A stretch of 32,070 nt of DNA, from contig JADGBR010000002.1 of NCBI GenBank assembly GCA_015231405.1, forward strand, positions 68,642-100,711, given 5' to 3'. The translations under genes and the position numbers were made by a program. The stretch comes from Candidatus Omnitrophota bacterium. Its GTDB lineage: Bacteria > Omnitrophota > Gorgyraeia > Tantalellales > Tantalellaceae. Below are positions 1 to 8,112 of the stretch, one piece after another. Within the stretch, counting starts at the first letter, position 1. Every line of letters begins with the position of its first letter. The notes under the pieces were generated by a model that was not told where the DNA came from, did not search any database, and saw only the letters and a program-made list of their open reading frames with translations.

Positions 1-276
1 AACCTTAAGCGTCTTTATAGGATGCTCCAGGTAATCGATAGGGCTCGCCGGAGAGGCGAAGTGCATGACATAATCGACGGGCGGCTCAACGTCTATATAG
101 CGCGACACGTCGTGATGAATGAACTCGAACCGCTCATTATCCCTGAACCGCGCGATGTTCTTCATGGACCCCGTAAGGAAGTTATCCATGCATATAACGC
201 GGTTGCCGTCGCCGAGCAGCCTTTCGATAAGATGCGAGCCGATGAACCCGGCGCCTCCGGTTAGTAGTATCCTCAA
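1..276 (-). CDS. UDP-glucuronate decarboxylase-like SDR protein, N-terminal part
   Basis: The first 92 codons of an extended short-chain dehydrogenase/epimerase are present; the gene continues beyond position 1. The N terminus has the Rossmann signature [11 protein letters not shown], then a D-N-F-L-T-G stretch after beta-2 and an [11 protein letters not shown] segment. The last two are typical of UDP-xylose synthase (UXS), which decarboxylates UDP-glucuronate to UDP-xylose. The start is TTG at 276, because the only upstream in-frame codons before a TAA (292-294) contain no ATG or GTG, and a GGGGG Shine-Dalgarno run lies at 281-285. The ugd gene at 8728-10023 would supply the substrate UDP-glucuronate. 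The catalytic YxxxK lies outside the window, so a related dTDP-glucose dehydratase or epimerase remains possible. Confidence 0.8.
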   Translation of the reverse strand, partial: MRILLTGGAGFIGSHLIERLLGDGNRVICMDNFLTGSMKNIARFRDNERFEFIHHDVSRYIDVEPPVDYVMHFASPASPIDYLEHPIKTLKV

Positions 277-298
277 GTTCCCCCCTTGTCGTTAATGC

Positions 299-335
299 AG
301 GACGTGGGACGTCCTACGTCTTACGCCCTACGTTA
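299..335. repeat. Heptamer-repeat island A (ACGTRGG family)
   Basis: The gap between the DUF5989 gene and the UXS-like gene contains five consecutive degenerate 7-mers: GGACGTG, GGACGTC, CTACGTC, TTACGCC, CTACGTT. The first two are the inverted form of the last three, so the island can fold into a near-loopless hairpin. The word matches islands at 2925-3004 and 8640-8721. Confidence 0.75.
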
Positions 336-341
336 ACCTCT

Positions 342-500
342 TTAAAATAACGTGTAAATAAACGGCGCTACAGCGGTCGATTCCGTGAATATTATGAGCA
401 GTCCCAGTAATAACAGCATCACAAGAATGGGAAGCAGCCACCACCTCTTGCGCACTTTAAGAAATTCCCAAAGCTCTTTGAGTATGCCTATTTTCCCCAC
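342..500 (-). CDS. DUF5989 / SxtK-like small membrane protein
   Basis: A 52-residue ORF encodes a protein starting (V/M)GKIGILKELWEFLKVRKR, followed by a single hydrophobic helix (WWLLPILVMLLLLGLLIIF, about residues 20-38) and a short tail ending in IYTLF. This matches the DUF5989 family, whose members sit beside NodU/CmcH carbamoyltransferases and SxtJ-like proteins; SxtK of saxitoxin clusters is of this type. A basic amphipathic N terminus before one transmembrane segment suggests an inner-membrane peptide. The start is GTG at 500, with a GGGGG run 5 nt upstream; the ATG at 513 is in another frame. The function is unknown. The position, last in a carbamoyltransferase-SxtJ-SxtK series, suggests a role with the carbamoyltransferase. 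Confidence 0.75.
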   Translation of the reverse strand: MGKIGILKELWEFLKVRKRWWLLPILVMLLLLGLLIIFTESTAVAPFIYTLF

Positions 501-520
501 TTGTTCCCCCCATTCTTATT

Positions 521-584
521 GGGGCGTCCTTTATGGCCGCCCTTGACGAGTCGGATCGTCTAGGGCGACCACAAGGAGCGCCCC
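521..584. repeat. 64-nt imperfect palindromic repeat unit
   Basis: The sequence folds end to end. The outer arms GGGGCGTCCTT and AAGGAGCGCCCC pair with one bulged base, and the inner arms CGCCCTTGACGA and TCGTCTAGGGCG pair with one mismatch around a 6-nt loop. It fills the gap between the SxtJ-like and DUF5989 genes. It has no T-tract, so it is not an ordinary terminator. It looks like a mobile REP/MITE-type unit and differs from the 7-bp islands. From memory, similar GGGGCG...CGCCC hairpins are common in many bacterial genomes, but copy number here could not be checked. Confidence 0.6.
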
Positions 585-590
585 TGCGTA

Positions 591-1013
591 TTAAAATTGC
601 CTCTCCAGACTTTCCCGCGACGCCGTCCCGGATTCACGGACTATCCAGTACGTACTCCTCTCCTTCTCGATCTTCTTATCCAGCGGATCATTCCCCGTCA
701 TTTTCATGATTAGGCCTATGGGTGTAATGACCAGGTAATAAAACAATATCAGCATACCCCTGGTTGTCAGCCAAACAAAAGCCGTCCAGGCCGACTTGAA
801 CAAAATAAGCACGGGCTTCAATCCGACGGGAAATACAACCGCCAGAAAGAACACAGCCAAAGCCGAAATAAGATGCCATGAATAAGCCGAAGTATGCCCG
901 AGATAATAGTGCCTTACCGACAGCAACGACAATATAAAAGCCCAAGCAAACCCAAAAACCCGAAGTTCCTTGCCCCCTATATCCTTAATTTTCTCCCTAA
1001 TCTCCGAAAACAC
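591..1013 (-). CDS. SxtJ-like membrane protein
   Basis: The 140-residue protein has about three hydrophobic segments: LRVFGFAWAFILSLLSV (about 17-33), LISALAVFFLAVVFPVGL (about 48-65) and LTTRGMLILFYYLVITPIGL (about 82-101). A short charged tail containing NDPLDKK follows. The size, topology and the 'TPIGLIMK...NDPLD' ending fit the SxtJ family encoded next to carbamoyltransferases in saxitoxin and polysaccharide clusters. The start is GTG at 1013, preceded by a G-rich ribosome-binding stretch (AAGGGGG). It lies 52 nt downstream of the carbamoyltransferase stop and 90 nt before the SxtK-like gene. The biochemical role of the family is not known; a membrane scaffold or partner for the carbamoyltransferase is inference. 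Confidence 0.8.
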   Translation of the reverse strand: MFSEIREKIKDIGGKELRVFGFAWAFILSLLSVRHYYLGHTSAYSWHLISALAVFFLAVVFPVGLKPVLILFKSAWTAFVWLTTRGMLILFYYLVITPIGLIMKMTGNDPLDKKIEKERSTYWIVRESGTASRESLERQF

Positions 1014-1030
1014 AACGCCCCCTTATTTTT

Positions 1031-1069
1031 TTAATTTTTGCCCGCATTTTTCTTCCAAGCAAAAATTAA
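1031..1069 (-). other. AT-rich inverted repeat at the carbamoyltransferase stop codon
   Basis: Perfect 11-bp arms (TTAATTTTTGC at 1031-1041 and GCAAAAATTAA at 1059-1069) flank a 17-nt loop and overlap the stop codon of the carbamoyltransferase. In the transcript this could form a weak hairpin just ahead of the SxtJ-like ribosome-binding site. A T-tract is absent on the minus strand, so it may modulate mRNA decay or coupling rather than terminate. Confidence 0.35.
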
Positions 1070-2895
1070 TCAAGCTCGAACTCGTTAATATCTTCAAGCT
1101 TGACCCTGGAAGGATCCTGCTTTTTTTTGTCGATCACGAACGACCCCATCACAAGATATTCCATATTTGTCCTCATAAAACACCTGTAAGCGTCATCCGG
1201 CGTACATACAATAGGCTCGCCCCTCACGTTGAACGATGTGTTTATCACCAGCGGGCAGCCGTGATCTTCGCCGAAACTCTTTATCATGTCGTAATAAACG
1301 GGATTATCCGCGCGTTTAACGGTCTGAACCCTCGCGGAATAGTCCACATGGGTCACGGCGGGTATCTCGGACCGGACAGCTTTGAGCTTGGCTAGCCCTT
1401 TAAGCCCGGATTCCGCCTTAACTTCCTTCCGTTTTGACCGCTCTACCGGCGAGACCAGGAGCATATACGGGCTTTCACATTTCAAGCCGAAATACTCCGC
1501 CGCTTTTTCGAGGATAACGCTCGGTGCGAACGGCCTGAAACTTTCCCTGAACTTAGTCTTCCTGTTTATCACGGACTGCATCTCGGCCGATCTCGGATCG
1601 CCGAGTATGCTTCGGCTCCCAAGAGCCCTCGGCCCGAACTCCATGCGCCCCTGGAACCAGCCTATGACGTTCTGTTCGGCTAAAAGTTTAGCCGTCCTTC
1701 CAGGGATCTCATCCGAAGGAAATTTCTCATATGGTATATTCTTTTCCGCAAGATACTTCTCTATATCGTCGTCGGAAAAAGCCGGGCCCAGCAACGTGGC
1801 TTTCTGGCTGTCCTTCCCGGGAACAGTGACCCTGGGTTTACCGAGGTACTCATGCCATGCCGCCAGTGCCGCGCCTAGTGCTCCACCCGCGTCTGAAGCG
1901 GCAGGCTGAATAAAAATATTTTTAAAAGGGCCTTCCCTCTGGACCAATCCGTTAGCGACGCAGTTAAGAGATACTCCTCCCGCGAGACAAAGGTTGTCCA
2001 TTCCCGTAGTTGCATGGATATTTTTCACTATTTTCATTATGACTTTTTCGGTGACTTTCTGGATGGAGCTCGCGATATCCATATGCCTCGCCTCGAGAGC
2101 CGCCTCCCTTCTTCTGGGCTCTCCCCCGAAAAGATCATGGAATTTCCTGTTCGTCATGGTAAGTCCGGCACAGTAATTGAAATAGCTGAGGTCGAGTTTA
2201 AATGACCCGTCATCCTTTATATCGATAAGCTTCTCAGTTATTATATCCGCGTATTTAGGCTCTCCGTACGGCGCCAGACCCATAAGCTTGTACTCTCCGG
2301 AATTCACCCTGAAGCCGCAGTAATAAGTAAAGGCCGAATACAAAAGACCCAGAGAATGCGGGAACCTTATTTCTTTTAGTATCCGGATGGTGTTATCCTT
2401 CCCTATCGATACGCTGGCGGTCGCCCATTCTCCGACCCCGTCCACGGTAAGGATAGCCGCCTCTTTGTACGGCGACGGGTAAAAAGCGCTGGCGGCGTGC
2501 GAATGGTGATGTTCCGGGAATAATATCGTACCGTCGAACCCCAGCGAGTCCTTTATCATATCCTTCATGAATATCTTTTTCTTTATCCATGTCGGCATAG
2601 CGGAAATAAACGACCTTATTCCGGAAGGGGCGTATGACAAATAGGTCTCGAGAAGCCTTTCGAATTTCAGGAACGGCTTATCGTAAAAGGCGACGATCTC
2701 TATATCGCCGATAGGCACGCCTGCCTCTTTAAGGCAGTACCTAACCGCGTTCTCCGGAAAAGAAGGATCATGTTTTTTTCTGGTGAACCGCTCTTCCTGC
2801 GCCGCCGCGATCATCTCCCCGTCCCGAAGGATCGCCGCCGCGGAGTCGTGATAAAACGCTGATATTCCGAGTATAAATACACTTTTATTTTTCAC
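1066..2895 (-). CDS. Carbamoyltransferase, NodU/CmcH family
   Basis: The 609-residue protein is of the usual length for O-carbamoyltransferases that use carbamoyl phosphate and ATP to carbamoylate a hydroxyl group. The N-terminal Kae1-like domain opens GISAFYHDSAAA (residues 10-21) and carries EERFTRKKHD (about 34-43) and the metal-binding cluster HHHSH at 129-133. The C-terminal YrdC-like part contains GRMEFGPRALGxRSIL (about 415-430) and INTSFN near 560. GTG at 2895 is the start, with GGAG 7 nt upstream. It follows the epimerase gene after a 122-bp gap holding repeat island B, and precedes SxtJ- and SxtK-like genes. In this sugar cluster the likely substrate is a surface-polysaccharide residue, as with NodU on Nod factors; a small-molecule substrate cannot be excluded. 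Confidence 0.93.
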   Translation of the reverse strand: MKNKSVFILGISAFYHDSAAAILRDGEMIAAAQEERFTRKKHDPSFPENAVRYCLKEAGVPIGDIEIVAFYDKPFLKFERLLETYLSYAPSGIRSFISAMPTWIKKKIFMKDMIKDSLGFDGTILFPEHHHSHAASAFYPSPYKEAAILTVDGVGEWATASVSIGKDNTIRILKEIRFPHSLGLLYSAFTYYCGFRVNSGEYKLMGLAPYGEPKYADIITEKLIDIKDDGSFKLDLSYFNYCAGLTMTNRKFHDLFGGEPRRREAALEARHMDIASSIQKVTEKVIMKIVKNIHATTGMDNLCLAGGVSLNCVANGLVQREGPFKNIFIQPAASDAGGALGAALAAWHEYLGKPRVTVPGKDSQKATLLGPAFSDDDIEKYLAEKNIPYEKFPSDEIPGRTAKLLAEQNVIGWFQGRMEFGPRALGSRSILGDPRSAEMQSVINRKTKFRESFRPFAPSVILEKAAEYFGLKCESPYMLLVSPVERSKRKEVKAESGLKGLAKLKAVRSEIPAVTHVDYSARVQTVKRADNPVYYDMIKSFGEDHGCPLVINTSFNVRGEPIVCTPDDAYRCFMRTNMEYLVMGSFVIDKKKQDPSRVKLEDINEFELD

Positions 2896-2924
2896 TTAAT
2901 ATCTCCATTATCTAAAAGAATCAC

Positions 2925-3004
2925 CGTAGGACGTGGGACGTGGGACGTGGGACGTGAAGTGGATGGCTTAAAACGTCCTACGTCCTACATCCCACGTCCT
3001 ACGT
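2925..3004. repeat. Heptamer-repeat island B (ACGTRGG family)
   Basis: The left arm (2925-2955) is ACGTGGG-type 7-mers repeated about four times. A 17-nt unrepeated spacer follows, and then the right arm (2973-3004) with CCTACGT-type 7-mers, the inverted form. The arms can pair into a stem of about 30 bp with scattered mismatches. It lies between the epimerase stop and the carbamoyltransferase start. It has no T-tract. Confidence 0.85.
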
Positions 3005-3017
3005 TAATATATGCCCC

Positions 3018-3953
3018 CTACTTCTTCGTCACAAACCACTCAACCGTCTTCTCAAGCCCTTCGTAAAATTTAACGCGCGGCTCGATCTTCAGGTACTTCT
3101 TCATAAGACTTATATCCGCCCATGTGCGAATTACGTCACCATGCCGCTTGGGACCGAAAACGCTTTTTATGTCCTTTTTCATTATTTTCTTTAAAGACTC
3201 CGCTATATCGTTAACCGAATGGTCCTCGTTACAAGCCACGTTAAATACCATTCCCGCGGCTCCCGGCGCCGAACAAGCCGCCAGGTTCGCGTCCACAACG
3301 TTACCCACATAGGTGAAATCCCTGGACTGCTTACCGTCGCTGTCGATCGTACATGGCTCGTTCTTAGCCAGCATAGCTATGAACGCGGGTATGACGGCGG
3401 AATATTTCGACTCCGGGTTCTGTCTGGGTCCGAATACGTTAAAATACCTGAGCGATACTGTCTCCAGTCCCATGGTAGCCGTGAACATTCTCGCGTAAAG
3501 CTCAGCCGTAAGTTTACTGACCCCGTACGGAGAGATCGGTACCGGATTCATATCCTCGCGCTGCGGGAACTCGGCGCAATCACCGTAAGCCGAACTTGAT
3601 GACGCGTATACCAACCGCTTGACACCGGCCTCTTTGGACTGAATAAGCACATTCAGCGACCCGTTCACGTTCACGTCATTTGTGGGAAGGGGCTGTTCCA
3701 CGCTGAGAGCGACGCTTCTAAGCGCCGCCTGGTGGATGACATAATCCATTCCCTTAACGGCTTTTTTTACGTCGTTTTCATCCCTTATATCCCCCTCTTG
3801 GAACTCGATCTTATCCTTAAAAGGGGCCAGATTTTCGATAAACCCTGTCGAGAGGTTATCGAGAACCCTCACGAACTGGCCTCTTTTTACAAGCTCTTCG
3901 ACTATATTCGAACCGATGAAACCGGCTCCTCCCGTCACAAGATATTTGATCAT
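3018..3953 (-). CDS. UDP-GlcNAc/GalNAc 4-epimerase-like (WbpP-type) SDR protein
   Basis: The 311-residue extended SDR has the NAD-binding motif GGAGFIG at 8-14, the catalytic SSS near 118-121 and YGVSK at 143-147. The active-site region HQAALRSVALSVEQP and the later RYFNVFGPRQNPESKYSAVIP and RDFTYVGNV segments are those of the WbpP/GalE-like group that inverts C4 of UDP-N-acetylhexosamines. It follows the UDP-HexNAc dehydrogenase gene after 20 nt. Epimerase plus dehydrogenase is the pair that makes UDP-GalNAcA in WbpP/WbpO systems. The start ATG at 3953 has a GGAGGATC ribosome-binding site directly upstream. Exact substrate (GlcNAc, Glc or the uronic form) cannot be fixed from sequence alone. 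Confidence 0.85.
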   Translation of the reverse strand: MIKYLVTGGAGFIGSNIVEELVKRGQFVRVLDNLSTGFIENLAPFKDKIEFQEGDIRDENDVKKAVKGMDYVIHQAALRSVALSVEQPLPTNDVNVNGSLNVLIQSKEAGVKRLVYASSSSAYGDCAEFPQREDMNPVPISPYGVSKLTAELYARMFTATMGLETVSLRYFNVFGPRQNPESKYSAVIPAFIAMLAKNEPCTIDSDGKQSRDFTYVGNVVDANLAACSAPGAAGMVFNVACNEDHSVNDIAESLKKIMKKDIKSVFGPKRHGDVIRTWADISLMKKYLKIEPRVKFYEGLEKTVEWFVTKK

Positions 3954-3973
3954 AAATGATCCTCCTTTGGATG

Positions 3974-5287
3974 TTACAGCCTTACCGTCTTTTTTCCGGT
4001 CAAATTAAGTTTCGTAAGGATATTCCTTGTATCGAATATCAGATTGGAACAATCAACGATCTCTTTGTAATTCAGCGAACTGTGATCTGCGGTTATGACC
4101 GCGATATCAAATGTCCTGAGCGTCTTTTTAGAAAGAACGATCGATTCCGACCTTATACCGCCTATGTCAAGATAAGGTATATACGGGTCATGATAAGAGA
4201 TGTCGGCGCCTTTTTTAGCGAGCAGCTTTATTATATCGAGCGCCGGGGACTCCCTGAGATCGTTGACGTCTTTTTTATAGGTAACGCCAAGGATAAGGAC
4301 CTTCGATCCATGGACCTTCTTACCGTATTTCCCTAAAATTGTGATTATCCTCTCAACCATATGAGTTGGGACATTGCGGTTAACCTCGGCGGCTATATCG
4401 ATCAGCCTCGTCTCAAATCCTACCTTGCGGGCCTTCCAGGAAAGGTACACTGGGTCCTTCGGGATACAATGCCCGCCGATACCCGGCCCGGGATAGAACG
4501 GCATGAACCCGAAAGGTTTGGTCTTCGCCGCCTCTATGACCTCCCAGACGTCTATCCCCAGCTTGTGGCAAAGATGCGAGAATTCGTTTATAAGGCCGAT
4601 ATTAACTATCCTGAACGTGTTCTCTAGAAGTTTCGTGACTTCCGCCACCTCTGGTGAGGAGACGTCTACGACCGTCTTTATAACTTTTGAATACAGCTCC
4701 TTGCCCAGTTTGCGCCCGTCTTCCGTAAAACTTCCCAGAACCTTGGGGATATTCGTAAAATCGTAATCCGGGTTGCCCGGGTCGATCCTTTCAGGGGAAA
4801 ATGACAGAAAAAAATCTTTATCCAGCGCGAGCCCCGTCTTACGAAGTATCGTCAGTATGACGTCCCTTGTGGTCCCCGGGTAAGTGGTGCTTTCCAGGAT
4901 GATCATCTGCCCGCGCCTCAGGTACCGCGCAACGGTCCTTGACGCCTGCACCACATAAGAGATATTGGGCACTTTGGTCTTTCTAAGAGGGGTTGGCACG
5001 CAGATTATTAAAACGTCCGACCCCGAAAGTATTGTCTCTTCACCCGAAACGTGGAATCTTCCGCTTTTAACTACTTCACGTATTTCTCCGGAAGAAACGT
5101 CGTTTATGTACGATATCCCCTTATGGAGGTTATCGATCCTCTTAGTGCTGGTATCGAACCCGTTCACTTTATAACCTTTTTTAGCGAACGCTATCGCCAT
5201 CGGCAGCCCGACATAACCGAGCCCAACGACCGTGATAACAGCGGTCTTATCCGTTACTTTTTTTCTCAAGCTCTTATAAATTCCCAT
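3974..5287 (-). CDS. UDP-N-acetylhexosamine 6-dehydrogenase (WbpA/WbpO family)
   Basis: The 437-residue protein of the UDP-glucose/GDP-mannose dehydrogenase superfamily oxidises C6 of a UDP-sugar to a carboxylate with two NAD+. The N-terminal Rossmann motif is GLGYVG (22-27), and the thiol nucleophile is C274 in GGHCIPKDP. The features ESTTYPGTT (132-140), SPERIDPGN and KPFGFMPFYPGPG are those of the WbpA/WbpO/TviB group acting on UDP-GlcNAc or UDP-GalNAc, and they separate it from the Ugd paralogue at 8728-10023. The start overlaps the end of rfbD by 14 nt, so the two are probably translationally coupled. With the downstream epimerase it should make UDP-HexNAc uronic acid. Confidence 0.9.
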   Translation of the reverse strand: MGIYKSLRKKVTDKTAVITVVGLGYVGLPMAIAFAKKGYKVNGFDTSTKRIDNLHKGISYINDVSSGEIREVVKSGRFHVSGEETILSGSDVLIICVPTPLRKTKVPNISYVVQASRTVARYLRRGQMIILESTTYPGTTRDVILTILRKTGLALDKDFFLSFSPERIDPGNPDYDFTNIPKVLGSFTEDGRKLGKELYSKVIKTVVDVSSPEVAEVTKLLENTFRIVNIGLINEFSHLCHKLGIDVWEVIEAAKTKPFGFMPFYPGPGIGGHCIPKDPVYLSWKARKVGFETRLIDIAAEVNRNVPTHMVERIITILGKYGKKVHGSKVLILGVTYKKDVNDLRESPALDIIKLLAKKGADISYHDPYIPYLDIGGIRSESIVLSKKTLRTFDIAVITADHSSLNYKEIVDCSNLIFDTRNILTKLNLTGKKTVRL

Positions 5288-6179
5288 TTTTTACTCCTAT
5301 GTAATCTGCCAGCGCCTCTCTCCAATCGCGGAGTCCCGCGCCGGTAATACTTTTAAGCCTCTCGCCGTCCATAACGGAATAAGCCGGCCTTCGAGCCGGC
5401 CTGTCAAGTTCTCCGGAAGAGATAGGCCTGACCGCTGTTTTACCGGAGAGACCTTTAAGTTTTATTATTTCCACGGCCAGGTCATACCACGAGCATGACC
5501 CGGAATTCGTTACGTTAACAACCCTCCGACAGCCGCTTCGCCCCTTCCCTATAATGGCCGAAATCCCCGAAGCGAGATCCATCGTGTATGTCGGTGACCC
5601 TACCTGGTCGTTCACAACCGCGAGCTCCGTACCCAGGTCCGCTTTTTTTATTATCGCATCAACAAAATTCTTACCGAACTTTCCATAGAGCCAGCATGTA
5701 CGGATAATGGTGTTATTTTTGAACATCTTATCCGATATATTTTCGGAGCCGAGTTTTGTGCGCCCATAGACGTTAACAGGGGCCGTGATCGCGTCTTCCT
5801 TATAAGGGGTTGACCTTGACCCGTCAAAAACATAATCCGTACTTATGAGAAAAAACGATACGTCCATCCCGCTAGCGGCTAGGCCAAGGTTCAAGGTCAT
5901 TCCTTCGTTAAACTCCTTTGCCTTCGCCGGGTCATTCTCGCATCCGTCTACGTCCGCCCAGGCAGCCGAATGAACGATAATATCAGCCTTAATTTCGTTT
6001 AAGGCGCTTTTCAAGGTATCGCCGCGGACAAGATCTATCTTTCGGAATTCATTGGGCTTATGCTCTTCCGATCTCGGGTCTAAAACATCGAACCCGAAGA
6101 CATAATGCCCGTCATTCTTCAGCACCTTGACGAGGTCGCTCCCCAGCATACCGCTTGAACCGGTAATCAGTATTCTCAT
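5274..6179 (-). CDS. rfbD: dTDP-4-dehydrorhamnose reductase
   Basis: The 301-residue RmlD-type SDR catalyses the last step of dTDP-L-rhamnose synthesis, reduction of dTDP-4-keto-L-rhamnose. The coenzyme motif GSSGMLGSDL is at 7-16, STDYVFDG at 113-120 and the catalytic YGRTK at 138-142. Later come the family segments RTCWLYG, NFV and DQVGSPTYT. Length is normal. ATG at 6179 has an AGGT-type site about 10 nt upstream. It is separated from rfbB by 174 bp of repeat island C and overlaps the dehydrogenase gene downstream. Confidence 0.93.
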   Translation of the reverse strand: MRILITGSSGMLGSDLVKVLKNDGHYVFGFDVLDPRSEEHKPNEFRKIDLVRGDTLKSALNEIKADIIVHSAAWADVDGCENDPAKAKEFNEGMTLNLGLAASGMDVSFFLISTDYVFDGSRSTPYKEDAITAPVNVYGRTKLGSENISDKMFKNNTIIRTCWLYGKFGKNFVDAIIKKADLGTELAVVNDQVGSPTYTMDLASGISAIIGKGRSGCRRVVNVTNSGSCSWYDLAVEIIKLKGLSGKTAVRPISSGELDRPARRPAYSVMDGERLKSITGAGLRDWREALADYIGVKNGNL

Positions 6180-6232
6180 TTATTTGATACCTCATGGTCC
6201 ATACCAATAGTGACTGTAGGAATTAGGGCTAC

Positions 6233-6320
6233 GATGAGTGACGGGTGACGGGTGATGAGTTAATGTGTGCTAGAATACAGGAACCCATCACTCATCACTC
6301 TTCACCCATCACTCATCACT
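6233..6320. repeat. Heptamer-repeat island C (TGATGRG family)
   Basis: The left arm, 6233-6260, is exactly four 7-mers (GATGAGT, GACGGGT, GACGGGT, GATGAGT). The right arm, 6284-6320, is five 7-mers of the inverted type CYCATCA. The spacer is 23 nt. A degenerate tail with TATCAC/CATCACT words continues to about 6350. The island fills the rfbB-rfbD gap. The word family is the same as that of the distant island at 22431-22586. Confidence 0.85.
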
Positions 6321-6353
6321 ACACACTATCCCCACTATCACCATCACTACAAG

Positions 6354-7334
6354 TCATCCCCACTTGATTATCTCCGCCTTCTCAACCAGCGGCTTCCACC
6401 ACTCCGGGTGTTCCTTATACCATTGGACGGTCTTTTTAAGTCCCTCTTTGAAAGCCGTCTCCGGCTTCCATCCTAAAGCCTTTGTCTTGGAAGGATCCAG
6501 AGCGTAACGCCTGTCATGTCCCGGACGGTCAGCCACCCGCTCAATGCTCTCCCCACCCTTACCCATAAGCTCCAGGATGCCGTTCGTGAGCTCAAGATTG
6601 GTCGTTTGATTTTCCCCGCCGATATTGTAGATCTCGCCGGGAGAACCTTTTCTTATCACAACATCGATAGCTTCGCAATTATCCGCGACATATATCCAGT
6701 CCCTCACGTTCATACCGTCGCCGTAAAGCGGCACTTTACCTCCGGCTATGAGCCTGGTAACAAAAAGAGGTATGACTTTTTCCGGATACTGGCGCGGCCC
6801 GTAATTATTTGAGCTTCTTGTCACTACGACCGGAAGGCCGTAGGTCGAGTGATATGACAAAGCTAAAAGGTCGCCTGCCGCTTTTGTCGCGGAATAAGGG
6901 CTGTTAGGCTTAAGCGGATCGGCCTCTTTTGAAAAGCCGGAAGACACGCTCCCATAGACCTCGTCGGTGCCGATCTGAATGAACTTTGTCAGGCGAGCGT
7001 CCTTTGCCGACTCAAGGAGCGTCTGGACGCCCTGGACATTCGACCGTAAAAATCCTTCGGGATACTTTATGGACCTGTCAACATGGGTCTCGGCCGCGAA
7101 ATTAACGAGAACCTCCGCTCCCTTGACCAGGGTCCGTACCAGGTCCTTGTCGCAGATATCTCCCTTTATGAAACTATATCTCGGATCGCCCGGTATCCCC
7201 TTCAGATTATCCGGATTCCCCGAATAAGTCAGATTATCGAGGTTGACGATCTTCACGTCGTCATACTTGTAAAGCATGTAGTGGATAAAATTGGATCCGA
7301 TGAATCCGCATCCGCCGGTTACCAGTATTTTCAT
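6354..7334 (-). CDS. rfbB: dTDP-glucose 4,6-dehydratase
   Basis: The 326-residue RmlB enzyme converts dTDP-glucose to dTDP-4-keto-6-deoxyglucose. The NAD motif TGGCGFIGSN is at 6-15. The diagnostic catalytic TDEVYG (123-128, with Asp-Glu) and Y147-S-A-T-K151 are both present, as are SSNNYGPRQYPEKVIPLF and the NxxPLYGDG region. Length is typical. The ATG at 7334 overlaps the rfbA stop codon by 4 nt (ATGA), indicating coupled translation. Confidence 0.95.
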   Translation of the reverse strand: MKILVTGGCGFIGSNFIHYMLYKYDDVKIVNLDNLTYSGNPDNLKGIPGDPRYSFIKGDICDKDLVRTLVKGAEVLVNFAAETHVDRSIKYPEGFLRSNVQGVQTLLESAKDARLTKFIQIGTDEVYGSVSSGFSKEADPLKPNSPYSATKAAGDLLALSYHSTYGLPVVVTRSSNNYGPRQYPEKVIPLFVTRLIAGGKVPLYGDGMNVRDWIYVADNCEAIDVVIRKGSPGEIYNIGGENQTTNLELTNGILELMGKGGESIERVADRPGHDRRYALDPSKTKALGWKPETAFKEGLKKTVQWYKEHPEWWKPLVEKAEIIKWG

Positions 7335-8071
7335 GACTCATCATCCCCCGATCCCCCATCCCGCTGGGCGATCAAATTATTCGCCCTGAGGAGCGATCCG
7401 AACGTGCCGGCATCGGTCCACCACCCGTCAAGACGGGAATATGACAATTTACCTCTTCTAATATAATCGTTATTCACGTCCGTTATCTCAAGCTCACCCC
7501 TGCCGGATGGTTTAAGCCCTTTGATTATCGCGAAGATATCCTTGTCGTACATGTATATACCCGTCACGACGAAATTGGTTTTAGGGTCTTTCGGTTTTTC
7601 CGCTATATTTTTTATCCTATCGCCGTCAAACTCCACTACCCCGAACCTTTCAGGGTTAGATACATCTTTTATGAGGACCCTGGCGCCGTCGGTTTGTCCC
7701 GCAAAAGCCTTAACCTCATTTTTTATGCTTTTCTCGATAATATTATCTCCCAGAATGACCACTACTTTCTCGCCGTCCGCGAAATATTCGGCTAGCCCCA
7801 GGGCCTGGGCGATACCGCCTTCCTTTTCCTGATAGGCGTAGTTTATCCCCTTCAGCCCGAACTCATGCCCGTTCCCCAGAAGCCGGAGAAAATCACCGGC
7901 GTGATTCCCCCCGGTAACTATCATTATATCCTTGATCCCCGCGTCAACCAGCGTCTCGAGAGGATAATAGATCATGGGTTTTTTGAATATCGGAAGAAGA
8001 TGCTTGTTCGTGATCTTTGTAAGAGGATACAACCTCGTCCCCAAACCACCTGCGAGTATTACTCCTTTCAT
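7331..8071 (-). CDS. rfbA: Glucose-1-phosphate thymidylyltransferase (short form)
   Basis: The 246-residue nucleotidyltransferase joins glucose 1-phosphate and dTTP, giving dTDP-glucose for rfbB. The sugar-nucleotidyltransferase signature GGLGTRLYPLT occupies residues 8-18 and is followed by NKHLLPIF. VILGDN (near 95) is the metal-binding region. The protein is shorter than the ~290-residue enterobacterial RmlA, lacking the C-terminal extension, as in many short homologues. The start was set at ATG 8071 because a GGAGGGG ribosome-binding site sits just before it; the upstream extension to 8110 has no such support. It overlaps rfbB by 4 nt. Confidence 0.92.
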   Translation of the reverse strand: MKGVILAGGLGTRLYPLTKITNKHLLPIFKKPMIYYPLETLVDAGIKDIMIVTGGNHAGDFLRLLGNGHEFGLKGINYAYQEKEGGIAQALGLAEYFADGEKVVVILGDNIIEKSIKNEVKAFAGQTDGARVLIKDVSNPERFGVVEFDGDRIKNIAEKPKDPKTNFVVTGIYMYDKDIFAIIKGLKPSGRGELEITDVNNDYIRRGKLSYSRLDGWWTDAGTFGSLLRANNLIAQRDGGSGDDES

Positions 8072-8112
8072 AACCCCTCCAAAACTGTTCAGCCCACTAG
8101 ACCCGGGCACCC

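Noticed and set aside
22-264. 80-codon plus-strand ORF
   Set aside because: It is the antisense shadow of the UXS-like gene, whose Rossmann motif and start are clear on the minus strand.
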